Of a DNA stretch of 64,000 bases, positions 1-12,700 are shown piece by piece. Position numbers and translations under genes: made by a program. Source of the stretch: Polytrichum commune (lineage: Eukaryota > Streptophyta > Polytrichopsida > Polytrichales > Polytrichaceae); assembly GCA_950295325.1 (NCBI GenBank), contig OX485806.1:25668001-25732000 (forward strand), read 5' to 3'. Numbering within the stretch: position 1 is the stretch's first letter; each line of letters starts with the position of its first letter. Below the pieces are notes generated by a model. The model was not told the DNA's origin, made no database searches, and was given only the letters and a program-made list of their open reading frames with translations.

Positions 1-35
1 TGTGGTTCTCACAAATTTCCTTGTCTTCACTTTAG

Positions 36-420
36 GTACTGCTACCAGGGTTGATGAGGAGCAACTAAGGCCCTCTAGTGAAGTAACTGAAGCCTCAGTA
101 GATGTTGAGCCCAAGCTGCTCTTAAATGCTTCCATTGGCGTCCATGATAACCCCCTGGCTGGTAGGTCTCTTGCACTCTTCACTATGACAAGTTCTTAGC
201 TCTTACCCAAACTTTGTTGTGCTAGGTGCTGTTTGATTGCAACCTCTGTTACCTTCTTTTGAGTGACGGTGGTATTTATTTGTCTGCACTCTAGGTACTG
301 CTACAGAGGTTGACAATGAGCTAATAAAAACATCTTGTGAACTACCTGATTCTTCAATACGTGTCAAGCTTGAGCCGCTCATAACTGCTGTCGCTGGTTT
401 TCCTGATGGCCCCCTTACTG
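36..420 (+). repeat. Tandemly duplicated 126-bp exon pair in the SUVR-like gene
   Basis: Exons 36-161 and 295-420 are both exactly 126 bp, both phase 1 at each end, both begin with GT ACT GCT AC and both follow a pyrimidine-rich AG acceptor. Their 42-residue products align end to end (GTATRVDEE.. versus GTATEVDNE.., then V.EP/LEP, then D.PL). A symmetric phase-1 exon can be copied without breaking the frame, so this looks like internal exon duplication. More copies may lie left of the window. Confidence 0.8.
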
Positions 421-3400
421 GTATGTCCCTTGCCTTACTTTGACAAGATCTTAAAAGGTCTAAACGGCCCAATGTACTACAACCCATATTCAATGTCTAT
501 GAGTCCTCACCAAGTCTTAAAATCATATATATATATATAGATCAGTTTATTAAGACCATTATCTTATGTCTAGGAGAAAAAAAATAAAAAATTATATGTG
601 ACATTGATGATAAATTGACTAAGTATGTGTTGGCACTTAAGGGCATGTAGGTTGTGTATGTGAACTGAAATTGTCAACTACAATAAGGTACTTAAGCAAT
701 TTAAAAAATGCACTTGATAAATGAGTTGATTTTAGATCAGGTCACTTTTGATTCACTTATCTAAGAATGGAAGTATGTAGCTCAAACACATATTTTTGTG
801 CATATAGAGGCCATGGGGTTTCTTGGGCGCTTAGGGGTCAACTTCTACACAAATTTGATGTCCATGGGTGATGTTTGATCGAAACCTCTGTTAGGTGACT
901 GGATGAGTTCAAATAAGCGTTATATGTGAGAAGACAGTGCCTTCTTCCTAATACCGGATGAACCAACAATGCAATATATTAAGAAGTGCTACGGATGAAC
1001 CTGCTGAACTTCAGATGATTCTTGAAATGGTGCAGATGCAACAAAGCACACAATTGACATACATGAGGTGTGTGGAAATGGGCTAGGAGCCATTGCAATG
1101 AGTTACAACGAACATGGCGACTCATCTGACTCTGATTCAGAGTCCCTTCCTCAAAAGAAAAAGGCCTGCATATCTGTAGCTCAAACTCTAACCGCCTCTG
1201 CAGTTCTAGGAAGCAATCAGAAGACGAATCAGGTGTTACAGACAGGAGGTGAATCAATCCCAGTTTTGTGCTTGCAAGCAGGACAAGGCAATCATGAGGC
1301 CCATCATGCTCTTCCCACAAGTACTGATCATTCCCACATGTCAAATTCGAATGGTCAAATTATAGAAAGCAATGGTGCAGTTCTTCAGAAGAACTTAGAT
1401 ATTGTCCTCCATACCAATTCTGACAATAGAGAGCATGGTGGAATTGAATGCCATGGCAAAATTGTCCCTATTAGTAGACACCATGATCACGGTGATATAA
1501 GTAGAGGAAAAGAGAGGGTCTCAATCTCTCTAGTGTCTGACTTAGGGGATGAGGATGTGCCGAAGGATTTCTATTACATACATCAGAGTGTGGTGTACAA
1601 AAATGCACATACAGATTTCTCTCTGGCAAACATTGGGGAGGATGATTGTTGCAGAAATTGTACAGGGAACTGTCTGGAATCTCCTCTGCCATGTGCATGT
1701 GCAAGAGTGAACTGTGGAGAGTATGCTTATACGACATATGGATGCTTGCGGGGAAGCTTCATGGAACAAGAGTTGGGCAGGAAACAGCAAAATTCAAATT
1801 CGCCATCATCTGGTATTTGGCCTTCTGAGAGGTGCTTCATCAAGGAGTGTTGGGAGAAATGCGGCTGCACCCAACAATGTGGTAACCGTGTGGTGCAGCG
1901 AGGCATTTGCCACAGGTTGCAGGTGCTGTATAATTTCCCAACACTAGATTCCTTGCAGACTCTGGGACAAGATATATGAATGTGAATGTAAATCAATTGT
2001 AGTTCTGTAGATTTATTGTGCTTTGATGTTAAGATTCTGAATGCCTCTGACATTAGAAACCCTAAGGTTTTAAAGAGCTCGTCCAGGTTCACTGAGATTA
2101 GCTTTAGCAACAGTAGGGTGAATCTTCCAAATTTAGTGAGGTAACCTTTTAATTTCTCTATTGCTTCTGTCCGCTGTACTGTTGAGTTTTACTTGAGTTT
2201 GTAACTCTTTGATCTCTGGATTGGTGGTCCCTTCGGATCGATTTTAAGTCTTTCTTCCCTTGGTTACTGATACCTGTAAGCATTGCCTACAACATGACAC
2301 TAACAAGGATATTATATTTTGTCAGGTTTATTGGACCAAGGAGGGAAAAGGGTGGGGTCTTCGTACGCTAGAAGACCTACCTCCTGGAACATTTGTATGC
2401 GAGTATGTTGGGGAAATTCTGACCAGTTTGGAGATGAAGGAGAGGACAGTTGCTATTCAAAGACTTGGCAAGGATACCTTCCCATTGCAGCTGGGGGCAA
2501 AGCAGTGTTCCGAGTTATCGATTAAGCAAGAGGAGGTTTTCTGTCTTGATGCAACATACTATGGAAATGTTGCACGCTTCATCAATCACAGGTTGCACAT
2601 TATTTCTGGACCACATAAATCTGTTGTTTATTGCGTTTTCCTGCTTGTCTAAGATCAGCAGGCCTAATTCGGGTACTTATCTCCATCAGACATCTATATT
2701 TGAGTGGTGTGTGCTGAACTGTGGATCTAAGATGGATACCAAAAAGACATCATGTGTCTAAAAGAGATTGGACTATGTGTGTAAAATTTGTAAAATATTC
2801 TATGGTCAATAGTTTACATAACTGGGGGGACATGTATGATCATTTAAGAAGGGAATCTTCACCTTAGTAAATGAATATGATCAATGCATATGAGCTCAAA
2901 AATTTAGGAGGAACATGGCTACGGCCTCGATTAGGCTTTGCTAATCATCTAGTATTAATCGTGTGTTTAGTATCATAGAAGAAGTGGGTGCAGAGCTATA
3001 AGTGTCCGTTTTAGGCCCACTTACCTTATGTTTTTCCTTTATGGGTTGTGACTGGATTTGTGGTGTCTCTACAGGTGTTCTGACACCAACCTCCTTGATA
3101 TTCCTGTTGAGATAGAGAGCCCTGATCATCAGTATTACCATGTACGGTTATGCAAACATCTTAACTCTGACTCTGTCCTTGCTATAGAATATCTTGGTAC
3201 TCTATAGCACTGCATTTATAAGCTTCATCAATTATGAAACTGTTTAGTCGACAGATAAACTCATTGTGTCTGTTTCTGGCTCATTTAAAACTGCAGGTTG
3301 CTTTCTTTACCAGCAAAGAGATAAAAGCAGAGGAGGAACTCACCTGGGTATGCCTCTTACCTCTGGTATTTGGGTCATCTCTTTCAGATGTGCAGATTTA

Positions 3401-3911
3401 GTTCTGTTGTCGTAGTTATCAATATGCAAAATTGTGTTATGAAATTTCTGGTAAAGTAACCAGGGCCTAATTTGGTAACTCACCTTAATACAAACACCTA
3501 ACTTTGAGTGGTGTGTGGTTAGGTGTGTATCTAAAAGACCTTAATTTCAATTGAGGGGACCTATATGATCATTTGAAAAAGAGAATCTTCACTCTGATAA
3601 TGAACAAGATTCCTCATATAAGCTCCAAAAGTTATGAGAAAAATGACTGTAGCTTCAACTTGAATTAGCTAATTATCTTGCGCTAATTGTGTGTTTACTA
3701 TCTTAGGAGAAGTGGGTGCTGAGCTAAAAAGTGTCCATTTTAGGCCCACTTATTGTAGGTAGTCTTGGAAGCTTTACCTGAAACTCACAACAATTGATAT
3801 TGTTTGTGCTTTCAGGACTATGGTTTGAAATTTGATCACAAGGACTTCCCAACTGAAGCGTTTACTTGTCTTTGTGGAAGTAATTTCTGTCGAGGAAAAT
3901 CCTGGAAATAG
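36..3911 (+). CDS. SUVR-like SET-domain histone-lysine methyltransferase (5' end outside window)
   Basis: Likely nuclear H3K9-type methyltransferase of the plant SUVR class. Exons read from splice sites and phase: 36-161, 295-420, 1036-1922, 2326-2591, 3075-3141, 3297-3347, 3816-3911; all junction phases agree, though the 1036 acceptor is the least certain. The 1036-1922 exon holds an acidic/Ser-rich linker, then a cysteine-rich pre-SET zinc cluster (about 1620-1910: CCRNCTGNC, CACARVNC, CWEKCGCTQQCGNR). SET follows: GKGWGLRTLEDLPPGTFVCEYVGE, then FINHRC split over the 2591/3075 junction, then ELTWDYG over 3347/3816. The post-SET ends in CLCGSNFCRG just before the TAG at 3909. NHxC, the tyrosine of DYG and the post-SET cysteines are all present, so catalysis looks intact. 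The N-terminal WIYLD-type region would lie upstream of base 1. Two introns carry MITE-like insertions. Family assignment is secure; the exact SUVR paralogue is not. Confidence 0.9.
2652..3027 (+). mobile_element. MITE-like element, family A, in SUVR intron
   Basis: Shares a chain of motifs with many other places in the window: GAGTGGTGTGTG, GAGATTGGACTATGTG, GGGGACATGTATGATCATT, GCTAATCATCT, GAAGTGGGTGC and a terminal TTAGGCCCACTTACCTTA. The left end (AGGCCTAATTCGGGTACTTAT) is roughly the inverse of the right end. No coding capacity. Boundaries are approximate to about 10 bp. Confidence 0.7.
3462..3760 (+). mobile_element. MITE-like element, family A, in the last SUVR intron
   Basis: Second copy of the family seen at 2652-3027, in the same orientation, about 300 bp, ending GTGGGTGCTGAGCTAAAAAG then TTAGGCCCACTTATTG. 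Together the two copies make up most of the lengths of two separate introns in one gene. Non-coding. Confidence 0.7.
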
Positions 3912-6900
3912 TAGTTTTGAGCCTTTATTTATAACCTTGTGTTTTGTGCGAGCAATGGGTACACAGAACGCCTCAATTTTTATATGAAGAGGTGTTCTTG
4001 CCATATCAAAGAGGTCGAGCATTGTAGATAGACCACACTAATGTATTTTCGGGACATTGTATGACGTGGACTTCCAGACAGTTTTTGACTAGGAAGAAGA
4101 TAGAACTTACCCTTGAAGAGAGACATGAAGAAACTTAGTCCTTCCACTATTATATAGCATGGATTTTTCAGTTTGGAATTAAAGTTTTTGGGGATATCTA
4201 TTCTCTCATACGTGACCATCTATGAAGACCAGGGCAAACATTTTCTCACTCCTATTGCTAGTCTCTTGGATTGCCAAGAATTTATTTTCAACCCAACATT
4301 CTGATACGCACTGTAAATTTTGTGCAAAAACTTTTATCAGTTCCTACTCCAGCATACAAATGTACAGCTCTATCATATATGTTAACACATTCCAAATTCT
4401 ATGCATGCATATCTTCGCTAGTGTGTATCTCTATCTCAACAATGTTATGACTCTCTTCCAGTGTACTTTGAGGATTGTAATAGTTATCAAACTCATAATT
4501 TGGAGCCATGAAGCTCAGAGTGGACTTTGAAAATTAAGTAAGGTTCTACACTTCATACACGATAATGCTGCAAGTTTGCTATAAAGGTGATCAAGTAAAC
4601 ACCTTAGGTAATTCATAAAGTCCACAATAATGATGTAAAATTTTGCACGATAGAATTTTGCACACATGCTTTATTAAACATACCATGCTTCATGATTCAA
4701 TGGCAATATTACCCAATCCATTGTTCCGATCTTGCAAGATGTGAAACATTCAAAATTGGAAAAAGTACCAGATTATTCAGACATCAGCTTCTTTACACCC
4801 ATACACTTAGATTGTGTTGAATACTTCTCAATGCTTATCGATATATTATTGAAGAAGGGGGCCCATTTTGGACCTGATAACCCCTCACGGCATTTAAGGG
4901 TTAATATCAGGAGTTGTAAGGTAGATGAGGCTAATGTGGACTCCTCCAGCCCTGTTGGAATCATCCAGCCAATGGAGTCGAGCAGTAGAAGCTTGAGCAG
5001 GTTAACGATTACGAATTAGGAAACAAAAAATTGAAATTGCTAAAATTGGAGTTGAGGAAGGTGTTGATTTAGGCTTTAGAATCATAAATTCTTTGCTTCC
5101 CACAGTGGTGGTGTTATAGGGGAAACTCTTCCATCGTTCAATGAAATGGAACGAAATTGATTTTAAAGTCCGGGAAGCCAAAAAAGCTAATGGGACTATC
5201 AAGATGGTTTCAAACCGACTAGTTGTCTAGAGTTGTGTAAGTGGACAACATTACTAGTAGATTCTACATGGGTCATTTATCAATGACAACCAACTTTCAT
5301 GTCAATATTGATTGTGTCATGTCTCTAAAGTGGTCATGGGTAAGACAAAAAGTTGCTGAACTGACATTTTAATATAGGATACCCACAATACAAGTTGGTC
5401 AACACCTCATAGTCACATGTTGCCTCTTGATTTGTCAAGTTGCCACCTCCTAATTTACCCAGCTCACCCACAAAATTCAAGCTTGTTAGGGTTCAATGGG
5501 TAGCACTTCTAATCATGGAGGATGGTGAATGTGGTTTGATTTTTGCGAAGGTGACTAACCCAAATATCATCAAGGTGGCGGCTATTAAATCAACATGTAT
5601 TACTCATCCACCAAATTAAGGCGACTATATTGCCAATTAGGAGCCAAAAAATAAGTATCCGATTAAGGAAGCTAACTAAATTAGCCTCATCTACCTTACT
5701 GTATCTAATTAAGGATGGTTTGATCACAAGTGCCACCTTAGATTGTATTGAAGTCAAATGACTAGGATTGAATTGTTTTTCAATTACACTTGGAGATTGT
5801 ATCCATATGTAGTGTGTAAGTATTCACCTACCATATATTTTTAGTTGATTATTTGAATGTCATACTAAACATGCTCCAAACATTTCTTCTTTGTTTTTAG
5901 TGTTCCCATTTACAAAACCCCCATTTCACATTTGTTTCCTTCCTTATTTCAACATGTAGTGCTAGGTATGTAGCCTCAAGTTTGTCTACCAACTGGATCA
6001 TCATGTTGTTATTAGCCGTTATCTCACAAAGGCCATTGCACTTTGTCACTTTAGGGAATTAGCCTTTTTGATCCCAACGTCTTGATGTACGACTCTAGTC
6101 TTAAAAGTCTTCTACAATTTGGACCTTAGAACCGATTTCATTTCATTGGGACCCCCTTATAAGTGCGTGGATACTTAAAGTAGACGTGCCTAAATCCAAT
6201 TGAACAATAATCTAGACATGGCCTAGATACCTATATTTGAGTGGCATGTGGTTAGCCCGTGGTTTAGTGTGGATTTTAAGTATGAACATCAAAAAGACAC
6301 ATGTCTAAAAGAGTTTGGAATACATGCTCAAAATATGCTAACCATTCTAATAGTTAACATTATGAGAGGGACCTATAGAGTAGAGAAACCCATATCCGAA
6401 TCCCCCCCCTCAATCTTAATAGATAAAGTCCCTTAAAGCCATGAAGTTCCACACATGTCGATGTCATTTTCTAACTTGATGGCAAAAGTCATGAAGAATC
6501 ACATATGTAGCATCACATTTGGCATGATGGGAAAAGTAAGTTAAAAAGGCACGGATTTGGGTTCCTTGAACATGGCACTAATTGTACTCAAGTTTTCGTC
6601 TCCTAATTATTGAAAATAGGTTGACTTATGTTGTAAACATGAGTTGGGAGAGAATCTTGCCTTTCAGAATGTATAGTGACTTCAAAACTAGAAAATAAGT
6701 TATGATGTGATTTTTTTGTTAACGTTGTGATATCAATTTCCAAACATGTGGAAATTAACCCTAATGTCACACATGTACTACACTTATGCAAAATTACTTA
6801 AGTTAATGAAAATAGGTCTGTCTAGTCTATAACAACTTCATAAGTACGAAATCTTCACTATGATAATCCGTGTGAGCATTAATAATTATGACGCTAATAG

Positions 6901-7183
6901 CTACACGCATGATTTTGATGTGCTGATTATCTCGCACTAATTGTGTGTTTCATATCCTACGAGAAGTGGGTGCTGAGAAAGAAATGTCCGAATAACACAC
7001 GTCTATCTTCCATTTAAGACCAGGACGGGTTTCCACCAAACCACCCGTCCCGACCCGTCCCGCTCCGTGCCGCCCCGTCTTCTCCTCTTCCTCCGGCCCG
7101 TGTTTTCCTACCACCTCCACGCAACGATAACCCTAATTTAGCGATCATCGTTCTAAATTTACCATCGCCTCCTCTTGTCCAAT
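3912..7183. other. Intergenic AT-rich DNA downstream of the SUVR-like gene
   Basis: No convincing gene. A 95-codon frame at 4732-5019 has a soluble-protein-like composition but no recognisable domain, splice context or partner exon, so I leave it uncalled. A split family A MITE occupies 6225-6995. From about 7000 the base composition shifts to higher GC, running into the tandem array upstream of the dynamin gene. Confidence 0.6.
6225..6995 (+). mobile_element. Family A MITE split by an insertion
   Basis: The left half (6225-6380: TATATTTGAGTGGCATGTGG to GAGAGGGACCTATAG) and the right half (about 6815-6995: GAAATCTTCACTATGATAAT to GAAGTGGGTGCTGAGAAAG) are the two parts of one family A element in the correct order. 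About 430 bp of unrelated sequence separates them. I could not find clear inverted ends on the insert. Confidence 0.5.
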
Positions 7184-7283
7184 CTGTGACAGTTCAACTT
7201 CAGGTGCACACCGACACTTCGCCGTTCCTTCTCCCTAACTTACATTTCAAAGTTATATTATTACGCCTTCTTTCAGAATATAA

Positions 7284-8250
7284 AACAGCTCTGTAGTCAG
7301 TTTTATTATAAAGTGTATGTAGGAGAAAGGTGATAATGGTGCGTTTCGACTCCCGAGTCCATCATTTCGTTTTGAATGCTGCCCGCATTGTTGCCGAATC
7401 GCTAAGAAACTTCAGTTCGCTGTTGCATGCTGTTGGAAAAGAGAATATATCTTCGCAGTCAGTCAATTGGCAGGTCGTTAATAAGGTGATGTTAAGGTGA
7501 TGTTGCACTGCGTTGTGTCACGTTTCATGTTCTGAAAAATATTCTTGGGACTAATTTCAGTCTGTTCCGCAATGCTGCCACCGCATTGCACGCCGCCGGA
7601 TAAGTGAGGAAACTGCTCAGGTGGGCTGTATTCGTTTGCAATGAAACAGCTCCGTGGTCAGTTTATTAAGTAGTAGAATGGTAATGGTGCGTTCCGAGTG
7701 CTTCATTTCGTTTTGAACGCTGCCCGAATGTTGTTGATTCGTTGAGAAACCTCAGTTCGCTGATGTCTGCTGTTGGGAACAGGATAGCTTCGTAGTCATT
7801 CAATTGGCGGGTTGGTAAGGGGGTATAGCACGGCGTTGTATTCCGTGTGGATTTCTGCAGTATTCTTGAGTTTGGTCCGCAATAACGATGGCATTGCCTT
7901 GAATGACGCCGGACTAGTGAGGAAACTGCTCTGGTAAGTATTCGTTCGCATTGAAACAGCTCCGTGGTAAGTTTATTACGTAGGATGCATTGAAGCAGTT
8001 TGAGTCCTTCATTACATTTTGCATGCTGCCCGAATGTTCCCGATTCGTTAAGAAGCTTCAGTTCACTGTTGCATGCTGTAGGAAAATGGGCAGGTCAATT
8101 GGTAGGTGGGTAAGGTGATGTTGGACGGCGTTGTGTCTGGTTTAGAGTTCTGCAATATTTTTGAACTAATTTCAGTTTGTTCCGCAATTAGAATGCCATT
8201 GCATTGAATGCACCCGGAATAGTGAGGAAGCTGCTCTGTTGTTTGTTCGC
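7284..8250. repeat. Three-copy tandem repeat upstream of the dynamin gene
   Basis: Units begin with AAACAGCTC[CT]G at about 7284, 7644 and 7954, giving periods of about 360, 310 and 300 bp. Each unit carries the same ordered landmarks: TCATTTCGTTTTGAA, GCTGCCCG, TTCAGTTCGCTG, TCAATTGG, GGCGTTGTGT, TTTCAGT, TCCGCAAT and GTGAGGAAACTGCTC. A partial fourth start (AAAATAGCTCCGCAGCCAGTT) follows at about 8360. GC is higher than in the surrounding DNA, and the array lies 1.5-2.5 kb before the dynamin ATG, so it may be promoter or untranslated leader. No open frame is conserved across units. Confidence 0.75.
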
Positions 8251-8999
8251 AATAGAAAAACCGAAGCTTGTCTCGCGTCTATGCTCTGCACCTGTTCGAC
8301 TTCAGGCGCACGCTAACATTAATTTCTTGCTGACTAACCGACGTCTTTATTCTCAGAATAAAATAGCTCCGCAGCCAGTTAAGTACTTAAGTACGTAGGT
8401 ACAATTGTACGGTTCTTCCGTGCCCTGTTTCAAAGGTCTTCGATATTAACGAGCTTTCTTTCGGAACTTTTCCAGTTGTTTGCTGTTGCTCAGAACTCAG
8501 GGTATCATGGTTCGTTTCGTTTCGAGCTTCGATAATTCGAGTCTTCGTATTACGATTGTTTTTGTAGTCATTTTTGTGAAACTGGGTGCTTTCTTTCCAT
8601 TGGCCGCCATCTCTTTGGTCATGGATCGAGAGAGTTTCTTCTACTTCTTATCTCCTGCTTCGTTTTGTCCCCGTCTCGAATAAATTTCCGACGTCGTGCT
8701 GGCTATACATGTTCCTTGGTGTAGTTTTGTTCCGTGCTTTTCTACTTTCGTGCCTGGACGCTGATCAGGCTCAGGAAAAATTGCTGTATTGTTCTGTGGC
8801 TCCTGAGTAAGTTGGAGTTGCAAGCCTTTGGCAACCTTTTTGTAGCAATTGGCGTTTCTTTGACTTGCATAATCATAATTTTCTGTGGCTATGCAGCTAC
8901 TAGAACCTTCGCTCTCACAGACTCAGCAGACTTGTGTTTATGCTAAAGCTCTTTTGTTCTGGACAATTTACACTTACTGCAAATCTCGATTTGGATTTG

Positions 9000-9235
9000 C
9001 TAAATTATCTCATACTAATCGCACAAGCAGTGGGTGCAGAGCTAAAAGTGTCCGTTTTGGACCCACTTACCTGATATGTTCCTTTATTGGTGTGACTGAA
9101 TTGTGGGTTTTTCTACAGGTGTGCTGACACCAACCTCCTTGACATTCCTGTTGAGATAGAGAGCCCGACCATGTACGGTGACTCGAATATCATAAACTCT
9201 GGCTTTGTCTATCAAGATTTTGGTGCTAACCTCTG
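9000..9235 (+). pseudogene. Decayed copy of a SUVR SET-domain exon with its flanking introns
   Basis: This stretch matches 2935-3215 of the SUVR-like gene through the intron tail, the acceptor and the exon (TGACACCAACCTCCTTGA), and on into the following intron (CCATGTACGG). Relative to the parent exon it lacks 13 bp near its 3' end, which shifts the frame and removes the DHQYY part of SET. No neighbouring SET exons are present here. It is a segmental DNA copy, not a retrocopy, because intron sequence is included. Confidence 0.85.
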
Positions 9236-9776
9236 GTTGACGATAGAAGGACAGGCATTTGATCAGTGAAGTCTGTCACCTCTGACATTTTACGTAGATA
9301 CACGTCAATGGTAGCTCCTCAGCAGTCTGAACTCTTTCTTCTCTTTACTGACTTCTCGAATGTATACGCTCAATGCTCATTGCTACTTTTTGAACCATCG
9401 TCCGTGAGCATTGACCATATACTCTGCTCCCTTGACCATTAACATATGCTCCAGCTGTCTTCGGAGCTTCATCTGCCTTCAGTATCCTAAATTTTCATTG
9501 CGGCTGTGCTTACCATATATACACTGTTGTTTCCAGGGCTATTTCTGGAGCAAGGATTTAGCAGCCTTGAAGATTCCTTGTGACTTGGATCAGCGTCTCA
9601 TAAGACTCTCCAATTAATTTTGCTTCTAGTGGTTGCTTGAGCAGACTCGTTTGAAATACCAACAAAGAAGCAGGCCCCGTTTCCATTCTCGGCAATAACC
9701 CACTGCTCTGGACAAAAGTTGTCATTCCTTGAGACTTTCTACCAACGATCATCCGGTGCCTATCTGAGGGAGAGAA

Positions 9777-12700
9777 ATGGGTATGGAGACGTTGATAGGG
9801 CTCGTGAATAGAATTCAGAGGGCGTGTACAGCACTTGGCGACTACGGCGGGGACAGCGTGCAGAGTCTTTGGGAGTCTCTGCCCTCAGTAGTGGTGGTTG
9901 GAGGCCAGGTATGTGGTCATGCTTGCAGTTGCCCTCCACAGACTTGTTTTCCGATCAACTTCACCTATTTTGTATTTGTGGCAAGGGGGGATACGATACT
10001 TTATCTTATCTACTGTACCTTTCAGATCAAAACAGGAGCAGCACCGAATTCAGCGGAATATTCTTCCTTTAGCTTGATTTTCTTTTTTCTGTTTGACATA
10101 GGTCTGTTAACATGTGCCAACGGGAGGAGGGGTTCAGAGAAATCCGCATAGTGCACAAGCATGTACCAAATTGCCTTGCGTCCAGGGCATTCTTGTTTCT
10201 ACGCTATTTTTGATCTGCGGGGTGACATTCCTTTTATGTATCTTCATTTGGCTGTCTGCTGTTTGCAGAGTTCTGGAAAATCCTCAGTTCTAGAGAGTAT
10301 TGTCGGGCGTGATTTTCTTCCTCGAGGATCAGGTAGCCAAGTCATTTCTGTTCTTGCTGATTGATGCCTCAATAATTTGTCTCTCACCTTATTGTGCTTC
10401 TTGACCTCAAAAGGTCAAGAAATGTGGCGACTTGACACCAGACCTACAATTTTAAAAAGTGAGAATGTTGCCCTCTTGTAATTTATTTGCGACTATTTCG
10501 ATGAGATGATTTGGTTCTAGTACTAGCCCTTTGTGAGGGAGCATGTCCGATGCTAATTTATCCAACAGTCCCTGTGACTGGGTAGAAAAGCATGGACGTG
10601 AAAACTATCAAAAATGTAATATGATGTTGACCAGTACGCTAATCTAGCCACTGGTTGAGCAGGAATTGTGACTAGGAGGCCTCTTGTTTTGCAATTGCAC
10701 AAGACTGATGATAGGACAGAGTATGCTGAGTTCCTACATCTTCCCAAGAAGCGGTTCACTGATTTTGGTAAGGGGACGAGGTGTAAATTGACATGAAATG
10801 TATAAACTATGTTTGTAGGATTTTCAGGTTATTGATTGTGCTTGGTATCAAAGTAGCACTTGGATCTGATGACTTAGTTTCAGCAAGAGTGACCTTCTAT
10901 TTTGCCAAATGTTACAGCTCTGAGGTCACATAACTCATGGAATTTGCAATCTCATGCAGCTCTTGTGAGGAAAGAAATATCAGATGAGACAGATCGAATA
11001 ACAGGTCGCTCGAAGCAGATATCACCAGTTCCTATCCACTTGAGCATCTACTCACCAAATGGTATACCCTGCATGCACTTGCTAAATTTGACACCACTGT
11101 TTCAGTACACAATGCCATCTAGACCCCCTCTAGATTGGGGCTGGGTCACATAATCTGTGATCTGGAGTTTCTGTACATTGATCTCGAGCAGTCCATGTTC
11201 TCATTTGGTGTTAGTGTACTTATCCAATTCTTGTGTGACTGCAGTTGTCAATCTTACACTCATCGATTTACCTGGTTTGACCAAGGTTGCAGTTGGTGAG
11301 TTCCCTTCATGTGTCTCCTTATCGCATTCTCCTGAGAATCCTCTCTTGGCATAATACACCATCAGGATTTGGTATCATTCGTGAGCCTCAGGAATGATCA
11401 AAGTTTTCTATATCTTAGGCCAGCCCCACAAAGTCATGTACTGATGCTTGGACAACTTGCACGTAATTGATCTGCAGAGGGTCAATCTGACAGTATTGTT
11501 GCGGACATAGAGAACATGGTTCGATCATATGTGGAAAAGGTATTAATCAGTATTAAGCTTAATTCTGTGAGCGATGGTTTCTTCATTATCTTCGGTAGGT
11601 GTTCCAATAGTTGTTATTCATATATGAGGTTACGACTTTTGTCTACCTATATCTGTGTCTATCATATGTGACTTTGTCCAATTAATGATTGATGTGTACA
11701 TATTCACAGCCAAATTCTATCATACTGGCTGTCTCTCCTGCAAACCAAGATATTGCCACATCTGATGCCATCAAGCTGGCTAGAGACGTTGATCCACAAG
11801 GTAATTGACTGCTTCTAATGAAATGCACAATTGAACCGAATTGGCATCAAATTGTGATATAAGTCATGCAGCATACCATGATCGCCCGCTGGACGCCATG
11901 GACCTCATATTCTGATTTCAAAATGTTCTGCAGACGTACTCTGATTCCCTTGTATGCTTTTCACTTGTGTAATCTGTACATATGGGAGGGTTTATTGGGT
12001 TGTGCCGGGCAAGATGTAGAGAGTTGTCTAACTTGCTTCAATTCTACGGTTGTGCAGGGGAGCGAACTTTTGGTGTCTTGACTAAGCTGGATTTGATGGA
12101 TAAGGGTACAAATGCACTTGACGTAAGTGCTTCTTCTCTCAACTTTGTTGACCAATTATGGAATCCTCACGTACATGTGGTTGTCTTCCGTATATTTAAA
12201 TGCAAATCGTTTGAATAGAGTGTAGAGTCAGTGGAAGTCAACTTTGGCTGATGTCAATATTTGGACCAGGTGTTGGAAGGTCGAGCTTACAAATTACAGC
12301 ATCCATGGGTAGGAGTTGTCAATCGCTCACAAGCAGACATCAATCGCAACATTGACATGCTATCTGCGAGACGCAGGGAGAGGGAGTACTTCGCTTCCAG
12401 CACTGAGTACAGTCATCTGATGAACCGGATGGGTTCGGAATATCTAGGGAAACTGCTATCTAAGGTACTTGTTCAAACATGAGGGCGACTGAGCTTCAGT
12501 GCTTCGCTAGATAATCAAAAGCTACTTGGATTAACTTGCTTCTTTCATTCATTGACTCGACATGTTTCTGAGTTGTACAGCACAACCGGAACTCAAGAAT
12601 TAGACAAAGAGCATAATAACTAACTCCAATGCTTGTCACTTGTAGCACCTGGAAGCTGTGATCAAAGCGCGAATCCCAAGTATTCAAGCAATGATAAACA

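Noticed and set aside
4732-5019. 95-codon frame as a gene
   Set aside because: No domain, no splice partners and no conserved neighbour; it sits in repeat-rich intergenic DNA.
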